Positions 17,852 to 25,957 of a stretch of DNA of 64,000 bases are shown one piece after another. The stretch comes from Nesterenkonia salmonea (GTDB lineage Bacteria > Actinomycetota > Actinomycetes > Actinomycetales > Micrococcaceae). The notes below the pieces were generated by a model. That model made no database searches. It had not been told where the DNA came from and was given only the letters and a program-made list of their open reading frames with translations. A program made the translations under genes and the position numbers. The stretch's first letter is position 1. Each line of letters opens with the position of its first letter. The stretch spans positions 1 to 64,000 of the forward strand of contig NZ_VAVZ01000004.1 of assembly GCF_005771525.1 (NCBI RefSeq), read 5' to 3'.

Positions 17852-19324
17852 TTACATCGCGATGCCGATGTACTTGGTCTCGAGGAACTCATCAATTCCG
17901 GTGTCGCCACCTTCACGCCCCAGGCCGGACTCCTTCATGCCTCCGAACGGCGCAGCCGGATTGGAGACAACCCCTTGATTGAGGCCCACCATTCCGGATT
18001 CGATGTTCTCAGCGACGCGCAGTGCCCGCGTGAGGTCATTGGTGTAGACGTAGTTCACCAGGCCATATTCGGTGTCGTTGACCAGATCAACCACCTCAGT
18101 CTCAGTGTCGAAGGGCGTCAGCGGTGCCACCGGGCCAAAGATCTCCTCGTTCCACATACGCGCCTGCAGGGGGACATCCCGAAGAACTGTGGGCTGGTAG
18201 AAGAATCCTTCGCCTGGGCCCGCCTCGCCACCTACGACCACTTTGGCACCTGCTCCTACTGCGTCGTCAACCAACTCCTTGACCTTGTCGCGCTGCGTGG
18301 CGTCAACCATGGGTCCGACCTGAACACCTTCGTCTACGCCACGCCCTACCTTCAGCTGCCCCATTCGCTGGGCCAACTTCTCGGAGAACTCGTGCATCAC
18401 ACTGCGATGGATAAACATCCGGTTCGCCGCAGTGCACGCCTCACCTGAATTGCGCATCTTGGCCAGCATCGCACCTTCAACTGCCTTGTCCAGGTCCGCA
18501 TCTTCGAAGACGACGAAAGCCGCGTTGCCGCCGAGTTCCATAGAAGTCCGGAGTACTTTGTCAGCACACTGTTCCAGCAGCTTCTTGCCCACGGGAGTGG
18601 ACCCCGTGAAGGACAGCTTGCGCGCGATCCCGGAACGAATCAGGGGCTCCATCACCTGCCCGGCCGTCGATGTCACCACAATGTTCACCACACCAGGAGG
18701 CGCGCCAGCGTCTTCGAGAACCTGCGCCAAAGCCAGCATGGACAACGGTGTCAGTTCAGCCGGCTTCAGGACAGAGGTGCAGCCAGCAGCGATCGCAGGA
18801 CCGATCTTGCGGGTGCCCATAGCCAGCGGGAAGTTCCACGGAGTGATGAGCAGCGACGGCCCCACCGGTTCCTTGCGGATGACGAACCGCGCATTGCCCG
18901 CTGGTGCAGTCTGGTATCCGCCGCTGATCCTCGTGGCTTCCTCTGCGAAGTGGCGGAAGAACTCGGCGGCATAGGCCACTTCTCCGGCCGCCTCAGCCAG
19001 CGGCTTACCCATTTCCAGGGTCATCAGCATCGCGAGATCATCCTGACGCTCGTGCATCAGCTCAAAGGCCCGCATCAGTATCGAGGCCCGCTTGCGCGGA
19101 GGCATCGCGGCAAAGTCCTTCTGCGCAGCCTGGGCAGCGTCGAGAGCATCGCGGCCGTCTTCCGGTGAAGCATCAGCCACTGTGCACAGCACACTGCCAG
19201 TCGAGGGGTCGTGCACATTGAGCACGCGGCCCTCCCGAGCATCGCGCCATTGACCGTTGATGTAGAGCTTCTTAGGCGCGGCATCCACCACGCGTGCCTC
19301 GTGCTCCTGGGACGCTGAGACCAT
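17852..19324 (-). CDS. gabD: Succinate-semialdehyde dehydrogenase
   Basis: 490 residues of NAD(P)-dependent aldehyde dehydrogenase. Landmarks are T-P-W-N-F-P (about 150), F-T-G-S-T-P-V-G (about 228), E-L-G-G-N-A (catalytic Glu, about 255) and G-E-A-C-T-A-A-N (catalytic Cys, about 290), which fit the GabD branch. It oxidises succinate semialdehyde to succinate. The ATG at 19324 has AGGAGG 8 bases upstream; the open frame runs further upstream but is not needed. Divergent from gabT, so the two steps of GABA degradation are controlled from one intergenic region. Confidence 0.9.
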   Translation of the reverse strand: MVSASQEHEARVVDAAPKKLYINGQWRDAREGRVLNVHDPSTGSVLCTVADASPEDGRDALDAAQAAQKDFAAMPPRKRASILMRAFELMHERQDDLAMLMTLEMGKPLAEAAGEVAYAAEFFRHFAEEATRISGGYQTAPAGNARFVIRKEPVGPSLLITPWNFPLAMGTRKIGPAIAAGCTSVLKPAELTPLSMLALAQVLEDAGAPPGVVNIVVTSTAGQVMEPLIRSGIARKLSFTGSTPVGKKLLEQCADKVLRTSMELGGNAAFVVFEDADLDKAVEGAMLAKMRNSGEACTAANRMFIHRSVMHEFSEKLAQRMGQLKVGRGVDEGVQVGPMVDATQRDKVKELVDDAVGAGAKVVVGGEAGPGEGFFYQPTVLRDVPLQARMWNEEIFGPVAPLTPFDTETEVVDLVNDTEYGLVNYVYTNDLTRALRVAENIESGMVGLNQGVVSNPAAPFGGMKESGLGREGGDTGIDEFLETKYIGIAM

Positions 19325-19419
19325 TGAGATTCCTCCTGATAATCGACGACTGGCCCGACTCTGCGCAGCTGAGAACGATCCGCACCCATGGGGCGTCACT
19401 CTCCCTGGCCGAGCATCCT

Positions 19420-19474
19420 GTGACATTGCGGGCTTTGATGGGTAGCCTAGTCCAGGATGAAGATTGTCAACAAT
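19420..19474 (+). promoter_or_regulatory. gabT promoter with GntR-type palindrome
   Basis: GTGACA (19420-19425) and TAGCCT (19443-19448), 17 bases apart, form a plausible promoter for gabT. Fifteen bases after the -10 lies the perfect palindrome ATTGTCAACAAT (19463-19474), of the form bound by FadR/FCD-type GntR repressors. The same 12 bases recur upstream of the D-lactate-dehydrogenase-like gene (38907-38918). No GntR gene is adjacent; the only GntR in the window is of the YtrA type, with a different operator. Confidence 0.6.
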
Positions 19475-19491
19475 CCGAAAAGGAGTACTTT

Positions 19492-20769
19492 GTGGCTCAG
19501 CTCTCCCCACAATTGAAGCAGGCAACACCCGTTGTAGCTACCCATGGAGAAGGGGTCTACCTCTACGATGAGGCCGGCACCCGTCACCTGGACTTTACTG
19601 CAGGCATCGGCGTGACCAGCACTGGTCACTGCCACCCCAAAGTCGTTGAGGCCGCCCAGCGTCAGGTCGGGAACCTCATTCATGGTCAGTACACGACCAT
19701 CATGCATAAGCCCCTGCAGCAGCTCACCCAGAAGCTCGGGGAAGTTCTGCCTCAGGGCCTGGACTCGCTGTTCTTCGCGAACTCCGGATCAGAGGCTGCC
19801 GAAGCCGCGCTCCGCCTGGCCCGCCAGGCCACCGGCCGGCCCAACATCATCGTGTTCCAGGGCGGCTTCCACGGGCGTACTGTAGCTGCTGCCTCCATGA
19901 CGACCTCCGGCACTAAGTTCAAGGCAGGGTTCTCCCCGCTGATGCCCGGCGTCGTCGTATCTCCATTCCCCAACCCCTCGATGTACCGTGATCTGGGCTG
20001 GGGTCAGGAGCAGGTGACTGACTTCGCGCTGAAGCAGTTGGACTTAGTCCTCCAGACGCAGTCAAGCCCAGCCGACACTGCCGCCTTCATGGTCGAACCA
20101 GTGCTCGGCGAAGGTGGCTATGTCCCGGGCAACGAGAGGTTCTTCGCAGGGCTCCGCGAGCGCGCAGACAAGCACGGCATTCTGCTCGCGATCGATGAGG
20201 TGCAGACGGGCTTCGGCCGCACCGGGAAGTACTGGGGTCTTGACCACTTCCGAGGCGAAGACTCCGCCGTCACTCCGGACATTCAGATGTTCGCCAAAGG
20301 CATCGCGTCCGGATTCCCCATCTCTGGCATTGCGGCACGCTCGGAGATCATGGAGAAAGCCTGGCCAGGTTCTCAGGGCGGTACCTATGGGGCCAACGCA
20401 GTTGCCTGTGCCGCTGCGCTCGCCACGCTCGATGTGATCGCAGAGGAAAACCTGGTGGCCAACGCTGATGCCCGAGGTGAGCAGCTTCGTGCTGCGCTGC
20501 GCAGAATCGCGGCCGACTACCCGCATATTGTGGACGTGCGCGGGCTGGGCCTGATGATCGGAGTGGAGTTCGCCGACGCTCACGGGCAGCCTGATACCGC
20601 CACCGCTGCGGCCGTTCAGAAGGAAGCCGCCAAGCGAGGACTGCTGCTGCTGACCTGCGGGCCCTGGACCGAAGTGGTCCGGTTCATTCCCGCGTTGGTC
20701 GTCAACGAACAACAGGTCGACGACGCCGCGGAGATTTTCGCAGGTGCCGTAGCCTCAGTACTCGGCTAG
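19492..20769 (+). CDS. gabT: 4-aminobutyrate aminotransferase (class III)
   Basis: 425 residues of a PLP-dependent class III aminotransferase: N-S-G-S-E-A-A-E-A-A-L (about 98-108), F-H-G-R-T, I-D-E-V-Q-T-G-F-G-R-T-G (PLP Asp), and A-K-G-I-A-S-G-F-P with the PLP-binding Lys. With the divergent gabD it should convert GABA and 2-oxoglutarate to succinate semialdehyde and glutamate. GTG 19492 is chosen because AAAGGAG lies 6 bases upstream; the frame is open further upstream but runs through the operator. A related omega-amino acid specificity is possible. Confidence 0.88.
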   Translation: MAQLSPQLKQATPVVATHGEGVYLYDEAGTRHLDFTAGIGVTSTGHCHPKVVEAAQRQVGNLIHGQYTTIMHKPLQQLTQKLGEVLPQGLDSLFFANSGSEAAEAALRLARQATGRPNIIVFQGGFHGRTVAAASMTTSGTKFKAGFSPLMPGVVVSPFPNPSMYRDLGWGQEQVTDFALKQLDLVLQTQSSPADTAAFMVEPVLGEGGYVPGNERFFAGLRERADKHGILLAIDEVQTGFGRTGKYWGLDHFRGEDSAVTPDIQMFAKGIASGFPISGIAARSEIMEKAWPGSQGGTYGANAVACAAALATLDVIAEENLVANADARGEQLRAALRRIAADYPHIVDVRGLGLMIGVEFADAHGQPDTATAAAVQKEAAKRGLLLLTCGPWTEVVRFIPALVVNEQQVDDAAEIFAGAVASVLG

Positions 20770-20776
20770 GACCAGA

Positions 20777-21568
20777 TCACCAGATGCGATGGGTGAGCTT
20801 GGGGTACTTATGAGACATATGGTCGCCGGAGGATTTACGAGTCACACGACGCTTAACCCACGGATACAGGTAATCCTTGGTCCACACAGCTTCGGCAAAG
20901 ACTCGTTCCGGCAATGACGAGACCGGAGGGTCCTGCAACTCCGGCTCGGCGATCTCGTCTTTCTCCCCAAGCACCCTGAGCACTTCCTTGGCCATGAGAA
21001 TGTGGCCTTCAATACTGAGGTGCATTCGGTCCGGGTCCCAGAAGCGCCAGTCTTGGAACTGCTTCATGTGCCAGAAGTCCACAAGGTCCAGGTCTAAGTC
21101 ATCGACAAATTTGCGGATGTACTCGTTGTAGATGGCTGTTCTTCCGCGAGTGGCCCGGAACATGGGAGCCTTGCCGGAATCGAATCCGGTGAAGACAACC
21201 ACCCGAGCACCGGAATCGACAAGTTTCTCCAGCGCCCAGCGGTAGCGTTCCATGATCCCGTCGAGGTTGACCACAGGCCGGAGGATGTCATTGCCTCCGG
21301 CGTAGAACGTCACCAGGGTTGGATTCAGAGCGAGCGCGGCGTCGAGCTGCTCATCCAGAACCTGTTGAAGCTTCTTACCGCGGATCGCCAAATTGGCGTA
21401 TCCCCAACTGTCGTCATTCTCGATCAGCTGCGAGGCCACGCGATCAGCCCAACCGCGAACCCCATTGGGGCTGGAAGGATCAATATCACCCACTCCCTCG
21501 GTGAATGAGTCACCCAAAGCGACGTACCGCTTCTCAAACGGTCCGTCGAGCTCATCATGTGCTGCCAT
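20777..21568 (-). CDS. SGNH/GDSL-family hydrolase
   Basis: 263 residues. SGNH blocks appear in order: L-G-D-S-F-T-E-G (nucleophile Ser, about 19-26), a conserved Gly in the A-I-R-G-K-K loop, Y-A-G-G-N-D, and the C-terminal D-x-M-H-L-S with the catalytic His. These enzymes are lipases or esterases or remove acyl groups from sugars. There is no signal peptide, so it acts in the cytoplasm. ATG 21568 with AGGAGG about 10 bases upstream. The end is 7 bp from the convergent gabT end. Substrate unknown. Confidence 0.85.
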   Translation of the reverse strand: MAAHDELDGPFEKRYVALGDSFTEGVGDIDPSSPNGVRGWADRVASQLIENDDSWGYANLAIRGKKLQQVLDEQLDAALALNPTLVTFYAGGNDILRPVVNLDGIMERYRWALEKLVDSGARVVVFTGFDSGKAPMFRATRGRTAIYNEYIRKFVDDLDLDLVDFWHMKQFQDWRFWDPDRMHLSIEGHILMAKEVLRVLGEKDEIAEPELQDPPVSSLPERVFAEAVWTKDYLYPWVKRRVTRKSSGDHMSHKYPKLTHRIW

Positions 21569-21697
21569 GACCCCGTATCCTCCTGCACGTCGACATCTCC
21601 GCCACTGTACCGCGCATGGGCAGTCCGGCTGAAGCTGAGGCTGAGGCTCTTGCACTCTCAACCTCTCCACGGCTATGCGAGTCGCAGCAGCCAGAGG

Positions 21698-22822
21698 TTA
21701 GGTGCTGAGGGGGTTCACTCCCGGGGGCTGCTCTTCCACTGATAATGGGCCAGGCGCTGTGCCCTCGCCGAAGGGTGAGCCTCCAAGGGAGTCACGGCCA
21801 TGCGGCGACAGCCAGCTTTCGAGTTCAGGGCCAACTGGCACGATCTGGGTGGGGTTCACGTCTTCGTGCACCACGTAGTAATGGGCCTTGATCTGGTCAA
21901 AGTCGACGGTGTCGCCGAATCCAGGGGTTTGGAAAAGGTCCCGTGCATACGCCCACAGATTCGGGAACTCGGTGAGTTTGTTCCGGTTGCACTTGAAATG
22001 ACCGTGATACACCGGATCGAACCTCACAAGCGTGGTGAACAGCCTGATGTCCGGCTCAGTGATGTGGTCTCCCATGAGGTACCGGCGGCTCTCCAAACGT
22101 TCCTCAACCCAGTCCAGAGCGGTGAAGAGCCGGTCATAGGCTTCCTCATACGCCGACTGGCTTCCGGCGAAGCCGGAGCGATACACCCCATTGTTGATCT
22201 CAGTGAAGATCCGCTTGATGACCGGCAGCATGTCCTCGACCAGATCCTCTGGAATCAGGTTGGGCGCTCCGGGGCGGTGAAATTCGGACCATTGCGTGGA
22301 GAAGTCGAATGTCAGTTGCGGGTAATTGTTGGTGACCACTTGGCCTGAAGGGACGTCCACCAAAGCTGGGACGGTGATGCCTCGTGGATAGTCCGGGAAC
22401 CGCTTGAAGTAGTTCTCCTGCAGCCATTGGGTGTTCAACACCGGATCGCGTCCATCCGGGCTGAGGTCGAAAGTCCAAGAACGCACGTCGTGCACTGGTC
22501 CTGGGGTGGCTAGGGAGATCGCGTCTTCCAACCCGAGAAGCCGCCGGATGATGATGGTCCGGTGTGCCCACGGGCAAGCACGCGCGGCCACCAAACGGTA
22601 GCGGCCAGCCTCAACCGGCCAGGCCTCGGCGTCCTCAGTGAGTCCAGCGATCCGCGGGTCTCCAATAGTGGAGGATTTCTCGGCCGGTGCGCTCCGAACA
22701 GCGTCCACATCCGCCACCACACGGTCTTCAATGTAGTTGGTGTCGCGGGTGAACTCACCGCCGGTGACATATGCCCCTCGCGTCGAGTGTTCGGTGCCAG
22801 AAGTCTTATGCGGGTCACTCAT
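21698..22822 (-). CDS. Glutathionyl-hydroquinone-reductase-like (Ecm4/YqjG family) protein
   Basis: 374 residues with the Omega-class GST-like layout of Ecm4/YqjG. A thioredoxin-fold domain carries the active-site motif A-C-P-W-A-H-R-T (about residues 61-68), and an all-helical C-terminal domain includes R-x-Y-L-M-G-D-H-I-T-E-P-D-I-R-L-F. The family reductively removes glutathione from hydroquinones; actinobacteria lack glutathione, so mycothiol is the likely thiol here (inference). ATG 22822 is chosen; the frame continues upstream into the divergent MBL gene. Confidence 0.85.
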   Translation of the reverse strand: MSDPHKTSGTEHSTRGAYVTGGEFTRDTNYIEDRVVADVDAVRSAPAEKSSTIGDPRIAGLTEDAEAWPVEAGRYRLVAARACPWAHRTIIIRRLLGLEDAISLATPGPVHDVRSWTFDLSPDGRDPVLNTQWLQENYFKRFPDYPRGITVPALVDVPSGQVVTNNYPQLTFDFSTQWSEFHRPGAPNLIPEDLVEDMLPVIKRIFTEINNGVYRSGFAGSQSAYEEAYDRLFTALDWVEERLESRRYLMGDHITEPDIRLFTTLVRFDPVYHGHFKCNRNKLTEFPNLWAYARDLFQTPGFGDTVDFDQIKAHYYVVHEDVNPTQIVPVGPELESWLSPHGRDSLGGSPFGEGTAPGPLSVEEQPPGVNPLST

Positions 22823-22895
22823 GCTCAGCTCATTTCCGTCGTGGGACCACGTCGGATCAAGCCTAACGCCTCCGTCCGGGCATAAGCTGGAGAAC

Positions 22896-23684
22896 ATGAC
22901 GACGCCGCCGCCGTTACCCTCATCAGTCCATGTACTCACCTGTGACAACCCCTCCCCTATGACGCTGGAGGGCACGAATACCTACCTCATCGGCGAACCA
23001 GACGCCGAGGACGTCGTCGTCGTTGATCCTGGTCCAGTGGGACACGCTGATCATGTGCGACACATCATGAAAGCGGCGGCCGGGCGCGCGGTGGCCCAAA
23101 TTCTGGTGACTCATCGGCACAGTGATCACCTCGGGGCCGCCAAACTTCTGTCCTCCATGACTGGCGCTGAAGTCCGAGGACTGGACCCTGATGTGTGCCT
23201 GCCCGGTGGGGAGGGAACGGTCCTCCCTTTGGTCGACGGCGAACAGATCGGTGTGGGTCGCAGCACAGTGGCAGTGCTGCATACTCCGGGGCATACTTCT
23301 GACTCAGTGTGTTTCTGGCTGCCTGAAGCACACGCGATGATCACCGGTGACACTGTCTTGGGTCGGGGAACCACCATGCTTGACTTCCCTGACGGGACTC
23401 TGACCGACTATTTGGGCTCACTTGAGATGCTTTCCGGATACCAGGACGCCATGCTGCTGCCAGCCCACGGGCCCCTCCACGAGGAGCTGGGACCTGTGGT
23501 CAGGGCGTACCTGGACCACCGCCAGGAGCGTCTTGATCAGGCCCAGTCGTTGCTGGCTGAGCACGGTTCACTGACTGCCGAACAACTGGGACAGCTGATG
23601 TATGGCGACAAGACTGGTCTGAACCAAACGGTCATTACCCGAATTGCTGCGGCCCAGTTGGATCATCTCACCAGGACTCGCTAG
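22896..23684 (+). CDS. MBL-fold metallo-hydrolase (LACTB2/glyoxalase II-like)
   Basis: 262 residues with the metallo-beta-lactamase fold: T-H-R-H-S-D-H (about 69-75) binding two metal ions, the distal H-T-P-G-H-T, G-D-T-V-L-G and P-A-H-G motifs, then a C-terminal winged-helix-like tail typical of LACTB2-type proteins. It is probably a thioester hydrolase or ribonuclease-like enzyme; the substrate is unknown. ATG 22896 with GGAG 5 bases upstream. The 3' end overlaps the convergent hypothetical gene by 4 bp. Confidence 0.85.
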   Translation: MTTPPPLPSSVHVLTCDNPSPMTLEGTNTYLIGEPDAEDVVVVDPGPVGHADHVRHIMKAAAGRAVAQILVTHRHSDHLGAAKLLSSMTGAEVRGLDPDVCLPGGEGTVLPLVDGEQIGVGRSTVAVLHTPGHTSDSVCFWLPEAHAMITGDTVLGRGTTMLDFPDGTLTDYLGSLEMLSGYQDAMLLPAHGPLHEELGPVVRAYLDHRQERLDQAQSLLAEHGSLTAEQLGQLMYGDKTGLNQTVITRIAAAQLDHLTRTR

Positions 23685-24103
23685 AAAGGCCGCCTGATGT
23701 AGGGGTGTTCTTTCCAGCGGATTTCCTGGATTTCGATTCCTTCGGCTTTGAGTTCGTCCACCAGAGAGCGCGAGGCTTTGCCGAGACGTTCGAAAGCGTT
23801 GGGAGATGCTTCTCCCACGGGGCCTCCGGCGTAGAACCACACGCTGAGCGCCCTGCGGCCAAAGCTGTCAGTATCTGGGGACTGCGTGACGGCCAACTGC
23901 CCATCGGTCACACCTGTCAGAGGGGTCCCCTCAACGTCCTCGCGGAAATAGTCCATGAATCCGGTGAGCTCTTCGAGGACCCGCTCCACAGGATCCAAGT
24001 GAGTTGCCACGATCCTCGCCTCCAAAGGCGCCCACTGGTCTGGTTTGAGTCGGGGACCCCCGAAGAGCTCTGGTCCCCATTCGCCACGTCTGTTCCACCG
24101 CAT
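23681..24103 (-). CDS. Conserved-looking protein of unknown function
   Basis: About 140 residues, soluble, no signal peptide, starting M-R-W-N-R-R-G-E-W-G-P-E-L-F-G. It has a mixed alpha/beta pattern and a C-terminal R-W-K-E-H-P-Y-I-R-R-P. I do not recognise the family. ATG 24103 is preferred to the longer frame (start 24160), because the extra residues overlap the divergent SDR promoter area. It is convergent with the MBL hydrolase and divergent from the SDR gene. Confidence 0.6.
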   Translation of the reverse strand: MRWNRRGEWGPELFGGPRLKPDQWAPLEARIVATHLDPVERVLEELTGFMDYFREDVEGTPLTGVTDGQLAVTQSPDTDSFGRRALSVWFYAGGPVGEASPNAFERLGKASRSLVDELKAEGIEIQEIRWKEHPYIRRPF

Positions 24104-24192
24104 AGCTTCTCCTCTGGCTCTCCCACACGCATCTGGACCTGGGCTGAGTGTTTTGGCCACAGGCTGTTGTCTTGGACCTCTACGATATTCCT

Positions 24193-25017
24193 ATGGGAAC
24201 CCACACCGCAGTCATTACCGGCTCCACCGCAGGATTGGGTGCAGCCTTTGCCCGTCAGTTGGCAGCTCAGGGCTACGATCTGGTGCTGGCTGCCCGGACA
24301 GAACACCGTCTGGAGGTCCAGTCAGAGTCTTTGGAAGCGCAGTATGGGATTCGCGCTGAGACGGTGGTAGCGGATCTGACCACCGACGATGGCGTCGGTG
24401 CGGTCCAGGAGAGGCTCCTCGACCCCTCCCACCCGGTCCATCTGCTGATCAACAATGCCGGTCATGGTCTGGCCGGGAACTTCCTTGACACGGATCTGCA
24501 AGACGAGCGCGATTTGCTGCGATTGCATGTGCAGACACCTATGGAGCTCTGCCACACTGCAGCGCGTGCGATGACCGCCCAGCGCGCTGGACGGATTATC
24601 AACGTGGCGTCAGTGGCTGGGTTCGCCGCCACCGGTACCTACTCAGCAGCCAAAGCCTGGGTGGTGAACTTCTCGAAGGCTCTGCACACTCAGCTGAAAT
24701 CTGAAGGTCTCACCGTCACCGCCCTGTGCCCAGGCCTGGTGCGTACCGAGTTTCACGAACGCTCAGGGATCAGCATCAGTGGCGCGAAGAAGTGGATGTG
24801 GCTGGATGCTGAGGATGTGGTCCGTCAGGGTCTCACCGCGAACGCGCAGGGAGCATCGTTGTGCATCCCTTCCGCCCAGTACCGCGCATTGTCAGCGGGC
24901 TTGCGGTTCATGCCAGGTTCAGTGGTTCAGTGGGCGACTGACAGGCGTATTAGTGCGCCCGCCGACTTTGAGAATGCGGAGCCTGCAGTGACCGAGACTG
25001 ACTCCTCCACCAAGTAG
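24193..25017 (+). CDS. Short-chain dehydrogenase/reductase
   Basis: 274 residues of a classical SDR: the NAD(P)-binding T-G-S-T-A-G-L-G (about 8-15), N-N-A-G (about 89), the catalytic Ser of the N-V-A-S-V block, and Y-S-A-A-K (about 153-157). The absence of an acidic residue at the end of strand 2 and the A-R-T-E segment suggest NADP preference. Substrate unknown. The ATG at 24193 begins the Rossmann fold directly; an upstream in-frame Met at 24148 adds residues without homology-like features. Confidence 0.88.
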   Translation: MGTHTAVITGSTAGLGAAFARQLAAQGYDLVLAARTEHRLEVQSESLEAQYGIRAETVVADLTTDDGVGAVQERLLDPSHPVHLLINNAGHGLAGNFLDTDLQDERDLLRLHVQTPMELCHTAARAMTAQRAGRIINVASVAGFAATGTYSAAKAWVVNFSKALHTQLKSEGLTVTALCPGLVRTEFHERSGISISGAKKWMWLDAEDVVRQGLTANAQGASLCIPSAQYRALSAGLRFMPGSVVQWATDRRISAPADFENAEPAVTETDSSTK

Positions 25018-25063
25018 GGCCACCTGATGTGGGGTGCGGAGGGCTTATGCCAGCTTGGTGCGG

Positions 25064-25834
25064 CTAGACCAGCACGTCGATGATCAAGCGCGGACCATCA
25101 GGGTGCTCCCACACGGATACGCGGTAATCGCGTGCGGTGTCCAGACCGATGTAGTAGCTGGCGGACCCATGGTGAACGAAGGTTGTCACGGCCTCGGAGA
25201 AGACGGTGCCCTGAGTGTCGACGAGGTTCGACAATTCCAGGTGCCCGTCGGATTGCCCTGCATTTCCCGGTTCTAGTCCGACAACCCCAACGTAGAGGAT
25301 CGCTTCGGAGCTCATATCGATCGGAAATCCTGATCCCGGCTCCACTGCCTCATCAACGTACTCAGCCGACCAGCCAGGCGCCCCAGCCCCTGAATGTTCG
25401 AAGACTATGCGGTGGTACTCCTCATGGATTCCGACTCGCACTTCCTGCAGAAGCAGGTGCGCATCTTCGGGTACATCAGTCAGAAGTTCGGGAAAGCCGT
25501 TGGATTCTTGGGGCTCAGCAGAGAACTCTGTGACATCCAGTACGCCGTTGGGAGAGTCGGATTCTGGCTCCGCATCGCCCTCGGGGGATTCAGGAGCGGC
25601 TTCATTCGTTTCGACTTCCGGCTGTTCGGCTTGTGCAGACTCCTCATCCGAGGCTGTCGTGACCGGCTCATCACGTGGCTCATCCAGCGGGGGCTGTTCT
25701 TCGGTCGCAGCGGCTTCCTGACCATCCTGCTGCGGTTCACTCGGGTCACCGACACAACCTGCGGCGAATAGGCACGCTGCCAACGCGGCAGCGAGTGCAG
25801 CGGGTGGCGTGGTCCTTCGCGGCACGTCGTTCAC
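25064..25834 (-). CDS. AMIN-like-domain lipoprotein
   Basis: 256 residues. The N-terminal signal has lipobox F-A-A-G-C, followed by an acidic Glu/Pro linker of about 80 residues, then a beta-rich domain (about 120-256) with V-R-V-G-x-H-x-x-Y-H-R-I-V-F-E, ending in W-E-H-P-D-G-P-R-L-I-I-D-V. This resembles the actinobacterial AMIN-like domain, related to domains that target proteins to cell wall glycans. It is probably anchored to the outer face of the membrane. Its precise role is unknown. Confidence 0.72.
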   Translation of the reverse strand: MNDVPRRTTPPAALAAALAACLFAAGCVGDPSEPQQDGQEAAATEEQPPLDEPRDEPVTTASDEESAQAEQPEVETNEAAPESPEGDAEPESDSPNGVLDVTEFSAEPQESNGFPELLTDVPEDAHLLLQEVRVGIHEEYHRIVFEHSGAGAPGWSAEYVDEAVEPGSGFPIDMSSEAILYVGVVGLEPGNAGQSDGHLELSNLVDTQGTVFSEAVTTFVHHGSASYYIGLDTARDYRVSVWEHPDGPRLIIDVLV

Positions 25835-25926
25835 AGGCAGGTCCGTTTCATGTGGCTGACATAGGTCCGCCTGCCAACGGTAATGGCACTTTCGAGGAGT
25901 GAACAGCCAGATCAGCGACTGTAGCT

Positions 25927-25952
25927 ACATTGCAACCTAAGCGTTGCAATGT
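25927..25952. repeat. Inverted repeat between mscS and the AMIN-like gene
   Basis: Perfect 10-bp arms, ACATTGCAAC (25927-25936) and GTTGCAATGT (25943-25952), with a 6-base centre. It lies just after the mscS stop (minus strand) and about 93-118 bp before the start of the lipoprotein gene, so it may end mscS transcription or be an operator. No T-run follows, and the TTGCAA core recalls the palindrome before the AztD-like gene. Confidence 0.5.
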
Positions 25953-25957
25953 TGTTA

